Positions 5,617 to 11,868 of a stretch of DNA of 11,868 nt are shown piece after piece. The stretch is from assembly GCA_025059435.1 (NCBI GenBank), contig JANXDK010000010.1, positions 1 through 11,868 on the forward strand, in the 5' to 3' direction. This DNA comes from Thermoproteota archaeon. GTDB taxonomy: Archaea; Thermoproteota; EX4484-205; JAAOZP01. Under the pieces are notes generated by a model. The model did no database searches, was not told the DNA's origin, and was given only the letters and a program-made list of their open reading frames with translations. Each line of letters starts with the position of its first letter. The stretch's first letter is position 1. A program made the translations under genes and the position numbers.

Positions 5617-6060
5617 TTGATAAGTAGGCTCAGGGAGAAAGGTGCAGGAGATCTTTTAAAATGCATCCAGTGTGGTTCATGCACCTCTTCTTGTATAGTT
5701 AACACTGTATACGAATCTTTTAACCCTCGTAGAATCATCGGCTCAATAGTAAGATTTAATAAGCTTCCGGAGCAGGATCCGTGGCTCTGCTCATCTTGTT
5801 CAAAATGCGTCGAAAGGTGTCCACAACGCGTCAACCCCATGAGCATAATCATGGCTTTAAGGATGATAAATTACGAAGACGGTAATGCTTTTCCCTCTAG
5901 GGTTGTTGAATTCGTGGAACAGATTAAGAAATCCGGTCTTATCTTTCCCTTGAGTAAGGAGTCTAATGAGAAGAGGAGGCTCCTAGGACTTTCAGAATTA
6001 AAGATCGATGAGGAGGGACTGAACGAGGTGAGGAAGATACTTTCGGAGGCTGGGTTTTAA
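5617..6060 (+). CDS. hdrC: Heterodisulfide reductase subunit C (HdrC)
   Basis: Iron-sulfur electron carrier between HdrA and the catalytic HdrB; 147 residues, cytosolic. Two ferredoxin-type [4Fe-4S] motifs are intact: C16-x2-C19-x2-C22-x3-C26 and C58-x2-C61-x2-C64-x3-C68-P. Helical sequence without further cysteines follows. Methanogen HdrC is nearer 185 residues, so this is a short form. The start is TTG 5617; no ATG or GTG lies upstream in a useful position, and AGGGA (about 5603-5607) is a modest ribosome site. It is the first gene of the operon, and its TAA stop overlaps the ATG of hdrB by one base. Confidence 0.93.
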   Translation: MISRLREKGAGDLLKCIQCGSCTSSCIVNTVYESFNPRRIIGSIVRFNKLPEQDPWLCSSCSKCVERCPQRVNPMSIIMALRMINYEDGNAFPSRVVEFVEQIKKSGLIFPLSKESNEKRRLLGLSELKIDEEGLNEVRKILSEAGF

Positions 6061-6806
6061 TGAGTATGAGTATCTACTTAGGCTGTATTGTCAGAACACT
6101 TTATCCTGAAGTCGAAAAGGCTGTTAATGAGGTGCTGAATAGGATTGGAGTTTCTTTTGAAGAACCCAAGGGGGCCTCTTGCTGTGCTCCACTAGGGCTT
6201 TTTTCCTTAAGCAAGGATGCTTGGCTTAGGATTAACGAAAGGAATATGAGGCTTTTCCAGAGTAATGTATTAACTGCTTGCGATAATTGTTTCGCAAGCC
6301 TTAGTGACGCATTCAGAATAATTTCTGAGAAGAATGGCGTTAAGGTTCCTGAGGTAAAGCCCTTTGGAAAATTCATGCTAGAGGTACTCGGAGAAAAAGA
6401 ACACGGGTTAAGTTTTAAAGGTTTGAGGTGTGCTGTTCAACATAGCTGTCACCTCTTAAGACCAAATAGGGATATTGACAACGCTGAAGACCCAAGGATT
6501 GTTAAGAGCGTTTTAGGGAGACTCGGATATTTTTCAATACCTTACGAAGGTGAGTTAGACTGTTGCGGAGGACTCTTATTTGAAGAAACGATTAGCAAGA
6601 TGATTGTCCGTAGAAAGACTGACGAATTGGAAAAATCTGGAGCTGACTGTGTAGTTACTACATGCTCACACTGCATGCACCAATTAAGAAGGGTAAGTCG
6701 ACTACCCGTCCTCCATCTTGCCCAGCTTTCAGCATTATCCATGGGAGCTAATCCAAGAGAGATAGGTATTCCAGACACGCTTTTGAGGAGGATTGTTAAT
6801 CTTTGA
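6060..6806 (+). CDS. hdrB: Heterodisulfide reductase subunit B (HdrB), CCG-domain protein
   Basis: Catalytic disulfide-reducing subunit. In methanogens HdrB holds two non-cubane [4Fe-4S] clusters that cleave CoM-S-S-CoB. Both CCG-type motifs are complete: C9...C41-C42...C74-x2-C77 in the N-terminal half, and C130...C168-C169...C202-x2-C205 in the C-terminal half. At 248 residues it is shorter than methanogen HdrB (about 290-300), mainly because the segment between the two motifs is compact; that resembles HdrB homologues outside methanogens. The real disulfide substrate is therefore open. GGAGG (6045-6049) sits 10 bases before ATG 6060; ATG 6066 is an alternative. It overlaps hdrC by one base, and its TGA stop overlaps the TTG of hdrA. 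Confidence 0.94.
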   Translation: MSMSIYLGCIVRTLYPEVEKAVNEVLNRIGVSFEEPKGASCCAPLGLFSLSKDAWLRINERNMRLFQSNVLTACDNCFASLSDAFRIISEKNGVKVPEVKPFGKFMLEVLGEKEHGLSFKGLRCAVQHSCHLLRPNRDIDNAEDPRIVKSVLGRLGYFSIPYEGELDCCGGLLFEETISKMIVRRKTDELEKSGADCVVTTCSHCMHQLRRVSRLPVLHLAQLSALSMGANPREIGIPDTLLRRIVNL

Positions 6807-8707
6807 AGAAGATCACGGTGTTACTATGTACGTGTGGCTCAACATTGCTCGATAATATCGATTTCAATATGGTGAGTAGAGAGCTTTCTAGAAACCCACT
6901 TGTCAAGAGGATTGAAGTCTTGGACGGTATTTGTAAAAGCAGTATTATCAAGAACTTGAAATTAGATGCTGCTGAAAGAATCGTTGTAGCAGCTTGTTCA
7001 AACAGGTTGCTAGAAGCTGTTTTTAAAAGCCTGTTAAGCTTTAGCAATGTTGAGTTCGTCAACATAAGGGAGCATTGTGCATGGGCTTGTAGAGAAAGGG
7101 AAGAAGCTACTTCGAAGGCAATTCGGCTTTTAAACGGGGGTATTAACAAAGTGGTTAGATCAAATCCACCACAATCTTCTGACTGTTTGGGAATAGTTAG
7201 AGAGGCGATGGTGGTAGGAGGAGGTATAGCTGGAGTGAGATGTGCACTCGACATAGCTAACGCGGGCTACAGGGTTTACATTATTGAAAAAGAACCTAGC
7301 ATAGGCGGCATAATGGCCCAGTTGGATAAGACGTTTCCCACTCTAGATTGTTCCATTTGCATCGAGGGTCCACTATTATCTGAAGCCGGTAGGAATAAGA
7401 ATATTGTTATCATCCCCAATTCCGAGGTTGTTAGTGTTAAGGGTAGGGTTGGGGACTTCAGAGTTTTGGTTAAGTTGAATCCGACTTACGTTGATCCCGA
7501 AAAATGTAATGGTTGCGGGGAGTGCGCCAATGTCTGCCCAGTTTATCAGCCGAATAAGTATGACGTCGACCTTAAGCCAGTTAAAGCGATATATTGTCCG
7601 TTTGCCCAAGCTGTTCCGCTTAAGTATGTTATAAACAAGGATCACTGTATAGAATGCGGTCTTTGTATGAGTGTTTGCACTAGGGCTGCTATAAACCTTG
7701 AGGATAAGCCTAAGATGCTTGAGCTCAACGTGGGTGCTATAGTAGTAGCAATTGGTTCAGATCTTTTTGACCCCAGGCATAAACCCGAGTATCATTATGG
7801 GGAGTATGATAACGTAATAACCAATATGGAATTCGAAAGAATAATATGTGCTTCTGGTCCGACTGGCGGAGTACTGTTAAGAAGAGACGGTAAGCCAGCT
7901 AAGAGAATAGCCTTCATCCAATGCGTAGGGTCAAGAGAATCCGCCCCAGGTATAGAAGAATGTTCGTATTACTGTTGCGCAGCAAGCATGAAGGAGGCTA
8001 GGCTCATATTGGAGCATGATAGAGATGCCAAGGTCTTCATATTCTACAACGAGCTTAGAGCATTTGGAAAAGGGTGGGAAGACCTTCTTTACAGAAGGTG
8101 TCTTGAAGACGGTATTGTCTTCATAAGATCTAGACCCTCCGAAATAAGGAGAAGCCCTGAAGGCAATCTGATCGTAGTATATGAGGATACTTTAACCAGT
8201 AAGAGGGGCGAACTCGAAGTTGACATGGTTATACTAGCGTTAGGCTTCAAACCATCAAATAGGCTTGCTAAACTCGCAGCTGTACTGGGTGTTTCAGTAG
8301 ACAGTCAGGGATTTATAGAGGAGACAAATGCCAAGTTTAAACCGTTGGAAACAAAGGTAAGAGGTGTTTACGTGGCTGGGACTTGTCATGGACCCAAGGA
8401 TATTGTTGAAAGCGCCGTTGAAGGTAGTGCTGCAGCAGCTCTAGTGATCAGCCTTTTTAGAGGGGGAAACGTAAGGCTTTCTGAAATCGCTAGGATCTTG
8501 GAAAACAAATGCGCTGGATGTGGTAAGTGCATACTCGCATGCCAGTACGATGCGATAGTCAGAGAAGGTGATAAAGTTAGAGTTTTAGAAAGCATATGTA
8601 ACAGTTGTGGGGCGTGCATCTCATCGTGTCCTCAGGAAGCCATCTCCTTGGGCAATTGGGGTATTGAACAGTTGGCTTCGCAAATCTCCGGTATGCTTAG
8701 TGACTAA
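6803..8707 (+). CDS. hdrA: Heterodisulfide reductase subunit A (HdrA), flavin bifurcation subunit
   Basis: FAD subunit that in the Hdr-Mvh complex performs electron bifurcation; 634 residues, close to full length. Order: an N-terminal domain (1-134) with C9, C11, C44, C65, C92 and C96; the FAD Rossmann motif GGGIAG (139-144) and IEKEPSIGG; the family segment LDKTFPTLDCSICIEGP (174-190); two inserted [4Fe-4S] motifs (C235/238/241/245 and C282/285/288/292); IQCVGSRES (372-380) with C374, C387, C391 and C392; a pyridine-nucleotide-disulfide-type core with GVYVAGTCHGPKDI (521-534); and two C-terminal [4Fe-4S] motifs (C570/573/576/580 and C599/602/605/609). The start is TTG 6803, whose TTGA overlaps the hdrB stop, with GAGGAGGA just upstream as ribosome site. 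The last base of its TAA overlaps the mvhD-like gene. No selenocysteine position is seen. Confidence 0.96.
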   Translation: MKKITVLLCTCGSTLLDNIDFNMVSRELSRNPLVKRIEVLDGICKSSIIKNLKLDAAERIVVAACSNRLLEAVFKSLLSFSNVEFVNIREHCAWACREREEATSKAIRLLNGGINKVVRSNPPQSSDCLGIVREAMVVGGGIAGVRCALDIANAGYRVYIIEKEPSIGGIMAQLDKTFPTLDCSICIEGPLLSEAGRNKNIVIIPNSEVVSVKGRVGDFRVLVKLNPTYVDPEKCNGCGECANVCPVYQPNKYDVDLKPVKAIYCPFAQAVPLKYVINKDHCIECGLCMSVCTRAAINLEDKPKMLELNVGAIVVAIGSDLFDPRHKPEYHYGEYDNVITNMEFERIICASGPTGGVLLRRDGKPAKRIAFIQCVGSRESAPGIEECSYYCCAASMKEARLILEHDRDAKVFIFYNELRAFGKGWEDLLYRRCLEDGIVFIRSRPSEIRRSPEGNLIVVYEDTLTSKRGELEVDMVILALGFKPSNRLAKLAAVLGVSVDSQGFIEETNAKFKPLETKVRGVYVAGTCHGPKDIVESAVEGSAAAALVISLFRGGNVRLSEIARILENKCAGCGKCILACQYDAIVREGDKVRVLESICNSCGACISSCPQEAISLGNWGIEQLASQISGMLSD

Positions 8708-9132
8708 TGATGGCTTGGAAACCTAAGATAATAGCTTTCACGTGCTGGTGTTCAAACTCTGGCGTAGATCAGGCTGGATTTGAAGGCTTTAAATATCCTT
8801 CCAACTTAGTGACGTTGAGGGTGCCTTGTTCAGCCATCGTAAATCCTAGTCTAGTTATTAAAGCCTTTGAAGAGGGTGCTGATGCAGTCCTAATTACTGC
8901 ATGTAAGCCCTTTGAGCTCAGGAGGATAGCGCCCAGTAGGATAACTGCGGCTAGGGTGAGCCTCCTTAGAAGATTATTGAAGACAGTGGGTATTGAAGAG
9001 TCTAGGGTTAGAATACTCTGGATATCATCTAACGAGGGCGAGGTTTTTGCAAAAGAGGTTTCGGAAATTGTTGGAGAGATTGAGAAACTAGGACCATTGG
9101 ACCTAAGGAGGAAGATGCTTGAGCAGCTCTGA
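8707..9132 (+). CDS. mvhD: MvhD/FlxD-like [2Fe-2S] adaptor with a reduced cysteine motif
   Basis: Small protein that links the electron-input module to HdrA (MvhD in methanogens, FlxD in Flx-Hdr operons); 141 residues, normal length. Family landmarks are the WCS...G.D.AG segment (residues 14-24), the YP element (30-31), PCSAIVNPSLVIKAFEEGADAV (40-61), ITAC (63-66), and WISSNEGEVFA near the C-terminus with a closing LGPL. Differences: the usual CxxWC start is here C13-W-C15, and the usual CHxGDCHY motif has become C66-K-P-F-E-L, losing the second Cys, the His residues and the Tyr. Four cysteines remain (13, 15, 41, 66), enough in principle for one [2Fe-2S] cluster. The start is ATG ATG at 8707, overlapping the hdrA stop. 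The 3' end overlaps the next gene by 14 bp. Confidence 0.88.
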   Translation: MMAWKPKIIAFTCWCSNSGVDQAGFEGFKYPSNLVTLRVPCSAIVNPSLVIKAFEEGADAVLITACKPFELRRIAPSRITAARVSLLRRLLKTVGIEESRVRILWISSNEGEVFAKEVSEIVGEIEKLGPLDLRRKMLEQL

Positions 9133-9940
9133 AAAAGAGCTAAGGAGGCTTGCGAGAAGGCTGCTTGAAACGGAAGTCGTGCAGCTCGTAATAGGCTATG
9201 AGGAATCGGAAGTAGGAGTCAGACCATGTTTCATCCACAAACCTCAGGAGGCAGAGAGGCTTGTTTGGAATCCTGAATGTAGGCTTAACCTAGCGAGGTA
9301 TCTAAGGGATCTTAAGGATAGTAGAGTTGGAGTTGTTATGAAGGGTTGCGACGGTAGGGCTCTTGTAGAGCTTATTAAGGAGAACCAGGTCGATAGAAGA
9401 AATGTTTTCATCATAGCGGTTGAGTGTAATGGTGTCTACAAGCCTTTAAAGTATGGTTCTCTAAGACAGGAAAGACAGATTTCGGAATATTGCAAGAGGT
9501 GCGAGGTTAGACTCTCGCCTATTAGGGACTATGTTATTCGATCTGATGGATTTGCTTTTAATAATGCTTCTGATAATGATGAAAAGCCGTTGAATTGGCT
9601 CAGTATTTTCAGAAAATGCTTAAGATGCATGGCTTGTATAAGGTCTTGTCCATTCTGCTATTGTACCGAATGTTCAATAGAAGGTTTTAAACCAGCTTTA
9701 GTACACAAGCTTGTGGACACTATGGAACTCTTCACGTTTCACCTTACTAGAGCACTTCATATCGTTGGCCGTTGTGTGGAGTGTGGAGCCTGCGAATCCT
9801 CTTGTCCTGTTGAGATTCCTCTTACAAGGTTATATCGCGAGCTAAACCAGTGGTTTAAAGAGAATTATAATTATATCCCTGGTTTGAGCCTAGAACAAGC
9901 CCCTCCACCATTAGTATTTAAGGAGAGGGATAGGACTTGA
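9119..9940 (+). CDS. 4Fe-4S dicluster protein with FrhB-like N-terminus (Flx-type electron-transfer subunit)
   Basis: Probable electron-transfer subunit of the Flx module; 273 residues. The N-terminal half has MKGCDGRALVELIKENQV (74-91) and IIAVECNGV (98-106), the pattern of the F420-hydrogenase/formate-dehydrogenase beta (FrhB/COG1035) N-terminal domain, then a Cys pair C125-x2-C128. The C-terminal half has two [4Fe-4S] motifs: C167-x2-C170-x2-C173-x3-C177-P with extra cysteines C180, C182 and C185, and C219-x2-C222-x2-C225-x3-C229-P. No flavin motif is evident. It corresponds by position and content to FlxB or FlxC of the bacterial Flx-Hdr operons; I cannot say which. The start is TTG 9119, inside the end of the mvhD-like gene, with AAGGAGG (9105-9111) eight bases upstream. 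The stop overlaps the next TTG. Confidence 0.83.
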   Translation: MSSSEKELRRLARRLLETEVVQLVIGYEESEVGVRPCFIHKPQEAERLVWNPECRLNLARYLRDLKDSRVGVVMKGCDGRALVELIKENQVDRRNVFIIAVECNGVYKPLKYGSLRQERQISEYCKRCEVRLSPIRDYVIRSDGFAFNNASDNDEKPLNWLSIFRKCLRCMACIRSCPFCYCTECSIEGFKPALVHKLVDTMELFTFHLTRALHIVGRCVECGACESSCPVEIPLTRLYRELNQWFKENYNYIPGLSLEQAPPPLVFKERDRT

Positions 9941-10950
9941 CCCTGCTTTCCATAACTGATGAGAAATTGAGAATATTCGTAAGAGAGCTTTTTTCAAAAC
10001 GCGTTTTATTCGCTCCAGTTAAGAGAAACGGATATTTTGAATTCAGCAGGTTGAGTAATCCTGAGGATATCATTCTTAATTATACTAATACAAGGCTCTC
10101 TCCAAAACGCTTGTTTCTACCACAGAGGCAACTTCTTTTCAAATACTATCCTAAGAAAGGTGTTACTCAAGAATCCGAGGAGCATTCTAATGCCGTGCTA
10201 TTTGGAGTGAGACCATGCGATGCTTCTGCACTAAGCGTTTTAGACAGTATTCTTCTAAAACTCCCGTATAAAGATAATTTTTACGAAAATAGGAGGAGAG
10301 AAACGATTGTAATAAGTCTCTCATGTATTAAGCCGATGGCGGAGTGTTTTTGTAATGTTTTCGAAACGGGTCCAATTAGAGGAACGGGTGAAGACTTAAC
10401 GTTGACTCCTGTGAATAAAGTGTTCATTGTGGAAGTAAGAACTCCAAGAGGCATGATGATAGTAGAAGATTTTGGGAAATTATTCACAGAAGCAGGAAGA
10501 GAGATTCTGGAGGAATATAAGATACTAATACGTGAAGCAGTTAATGAGATGGACCGTAGACTAAGAATCGATAAGAAAAAATTAATAGGACTCGAGAAGG
10601 AAATCGGGGAAGAGTTTTTCCAGTTAAACGCTCAAAGATGCATCGAATGCTCTATATGTTCTTTTACCTGCCCGGTTTGCTACTGCTTCGAAACAGAAGA
10701 CTTTCTAGAGGGAGATCACTACTCCAGGTTCAGGGGCTGGGATACTTGTGTACACCCCTTATTCACTAAGATGGCTAGTGGTCTAGACCCTAGGTCTACG
10801 AAGGCTGATAGGATTTACCACAGGTTCTGCCATAAGCTCAGCAGGATACCCTTGGCTTTCAATACCTATGGTTGCGTGGGTTGCGGAAGATGTGTCTCAT
10901 TATGCCCAACCGGGATAGATATAAAAGAGGTTTTGGAGAAATGGGGTTAA
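9937..10950 (+). CDS. HydB/AsrA-like 4Fe-4S dicluster protein (sulfhydrogenase beta-type, Flx module)
   Basis: Electron-transfer subunit of the family that includes sulfhydrogenase beta (HydB) and anaerobic sulfite reductase A (AsrA); 337 residues. Seen: FGVRPCDASALSVLD (89-103); a Cys-rich stretch C130, C137, C139 leading into NVFETGP (140-146); a first [4Fe-4S] motif C235/238/241/245-P followed by C248 and C250; RGWDTC (266-271) with HPLFTKMASGLDPR; YHRFCHKL (294-301); and a second [4Fe-4S] motif C313/316/319/323-P. In known relatives this subunit always pairs with a flavin subunit like the gene that follows. The start is TTG 9937, whose TTGA overlaps the previous stop; AGGAGAGGG upstream is the ribosome site. 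The 3' end overlaps the next gene by 10 bp. No HydA/HydD hydrogenase subunits are near, so it is not a sulfhydrogenase here. Confidence 0.88.
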   Translation: MTLLSITDEKLRIFVRELFSKRVLFAPVKRNGYFEFSRLSNPEDIILNYTNTRLSPKRLFLPQRQLLFKYYPKKGVTQESEEHSNAVLFGVRPCDASALSVLDSILLKLPYKDNFYENRRRETIVISLSCIKPMAECFCNVFETGPIRGTGEDLTLTPVNKVFIVEVRTPRGMMIVEDFGKLFTEAGREILEEYKILIREAVNEMDRRLRIDKKKLIGLEKEIGEEFFQLNAQRCIECSICSFTCPVCYCFETEDFLEGDHYSRFRGWDTCVHPLFTKMASGLDPRSTKADRIYHRFCHKLSRIPLAFNTYGCVGCGRCVSLCPTGIDIKEVLEKWG

Positions 10951-11759
10951 ATCCATATCTTCCCAGGCCTGTGAAAATAATTAGAATTAAAGACGAGACA
11001 CCTGATACTAAGACCATAACAATAAGTCCGAAACCTTTCGAGGATTTCACACCAGGCCAGTTCGCGATGGTAACTGTCTATGGAGTCGGTGAAGCCCCAT
11101 TCTCGATATGTTCGTCGCCATCAAACGACAACCTGCAGTTCAGCATTAGGAAGATGGGCATCGTCACAACTGCTATACACGAGGCCTCTCCGGATGATGA
11201 AATCGGCATTAGAGGTCCATACGGTAAGGGTTGGCCTCTTAAGGAGATGGAGAATAAAGATATACTGCTGATAGGAGGAGGAATAGGGTTTGCACCTTTA
11301 AGACCCTTGCTCCTATACCTTCTTGAAAATAGAAGTAGATATGGTGGTATAGCTGTCTGCTACGGGGCCAGGTCCCCCCCGCTCTTAATGTACAGAAATG
11401 AGTTCGAGGAGTGGGTGGAGCGTGGCATCGACCTTTACTTGACTGTTGATATTGGTGAGGGTGATTGGAAAGGCAATGTAGGGGTGGTTACAACCATCTT
11501 GAACAAGCCTAGACTGAATAAGGCTGAGACAATAGTCTGCATATGCGGTCCGCCCATGATGATAAGATTCGTATTGAAAAGACTCGTTGAATTAGACTAT
11601 CCTAAGGATAATATCTACGCCTCATTAGAAAGCAAGATGAGATGCGGAATAGGTAAATGTGGTCACTGTCATTTCGGTGGTAAACACGTTTGTATGGATG
11701 GTCCAGTATTCCGATACTATGAGATGATGGAGTTGCCGAGAGGAATAGCTCCGTTTTAG
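10941..11759 (+). CDS. flxA: FAD/NAD(P)H-binding oxidoreductase (FlxA/HydG/AsrB-like)
   Basis: NAD(P)H-oxidising entry subunit of the Flx module; 272 residues. It has the ferredoxin-NADP reductase fold: an FAD barrel with TPGQFAMV (37-44) and APFSICSSP (52-60); a nucleotide-binding domain with LIGGGIGFAPLRPL (110-123), CYGARSPP (140-147) and CGPPMMI (202-208); and a C-terminal [2Fe-2S] motif C235, C240, C243 and C251, as in dihydroorotate dehydrogenase B electron-transfer subunits, HydG and AsrB. NAD versus NADP preference cannot be read. The open frame extends back to 10872, but ATG 10941 is preferred: the extension would overlap the previous gene by 79 bp, while ATG 10941 follows GGAG (10935-10938) and starts directly on the family N-terminus. 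It is the last gene of the operon; relatives of this layout are called FlxA in Desulfovibrio. Confidence 0.92.
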   Translation: MGLNPYLPRPVKIIRIKDETPDTKTITISPKPFEDFTPGQFAMVTVYGVGEAPFSICSSPSNDNLQFSIRKMGIVTTAIHEASPDDEIGIRGPYGKGWPLKEMENKDILLIGGGIGFAPLRPLLLYLLENRSRYGGIAVCYGARSPPLLMYRNEFEEWVERGIDLYLTVDIGEGDWKGNVGVVTTILNKPRLNKAETIVCICGPPMMIRFVLKRLVELDYPKDNIYASLESKMRCGIGKCGHCHFGGKHVCMDGPVFRYYEMMELPRGIAPF

Positions 11760-11821
11760 AAGGTTCAACGAATACAAAATAATGGTTATAAAACCCGACC
11801 CAAGGGTCTAAGCCTGAACGA

Positions 11822-11868
11822 GTGCAACTGTCAACCATTTCCTGGATTACATTCCTCCAGCCAGGCTG
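11822..11868 (+). CDS. Possible 5' end of another gene (cut by window edge)
   Basis: GTG 11822 opens a frame of 15 complete codons (starting MQLSTISWITFLQPG), hydrophobic and running off the window. GTTATAAAAC at 11785-11794 is a TATA-like element about 30 bp upstream of the GTG. There is too little sequence to assign a family, and the rest of 11760-11821 shows nothing else. Confidence 0.22.
   Translation, partial: MQLSTISWITFLQPG

Noticed and set aside
9937..11759. Sulfhydrogenase (HydBG) or anaerobic sulfite reductase (AsrAB) operon
   Set aside because: The beta- and gamma-like subunits are present, but the hydrogenase subunits (HydA, HydD) or the sirohaem subunit AsrC are not; the upstream hdrCBA-mvhD genes overlap them, so a Flx-Hdr assignment fits better.

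Overview
The window is archaeal. It carries a TFB (transcription factor IIB) gene, BRE/TATA-type promoters of the form purine-rich element plus TTTAAA about 27 nt upstream of inferred starts, a tRNA gene with a BHB-type intron and an encoded CCA end, and a site-2 protease with an AN1 zinc finger. The DNA is AT-rich and about half of the genes appear to start with TTG. The redox operon implies an anaerobe. A Thermoproteota (TACK) lineage such as Bathyarchaeia or a relative is my inference; lineage cannot be settled from this sequence.

Left part (1-2428): the N-terminal 285 codons of a class II CPD photolyase on the minus strand, cut by the window edge; divergently, a membrane M50 (site-2) protease with an N-terminal AN1 zinc finger; convergent with it, a LOG/lysine-decarboxylase-like phosphoribohydrolase on the minus strand.

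Middle part (2429-5495): an AT-rich spacer; tRNA-Gln(CTG), which seems to hold two 18-nt introns; a 32-residue SEC-C zinc-binding miniprotein too short for ordinary gene callers; TFB; a 685-nt spacer with no convincing gene; and a three-repeat TPR protein that looks leaderless.

Right part (5496-11759): one promoter followed by seven genes on the plus strand that all touch or overlap: hdrC, hdrB, hdrA, an mvhD/flxD-like gene, two different iron-sulfur dicluster proteins, and an FAD/NAD(P)H-binding subunit with a [2Fe-2S] motif. This is the HdrABC-FlxABCD type of layout, known from anaerobic bacteria such as Desulfovibrio vulgaris as an NADH-linked heterodisulfide reductase. Hydride from NAD(P)H would enter at the FlxA-like subunit and pass through the two dicluster proteins and the MvhD-like adaptor to the bifurcating flavin of HdrA. 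One electron branch would go to HdrBC (disulfide reduction) and the other to ferredoxin. No hydrogenase or formate dehydrogenase catalytic subunit is present in the operon. The MvhD-like adaptor lacks part of the family's usual cysteine motif. The last 109 bases may hold the promoter and first codons of another gene.
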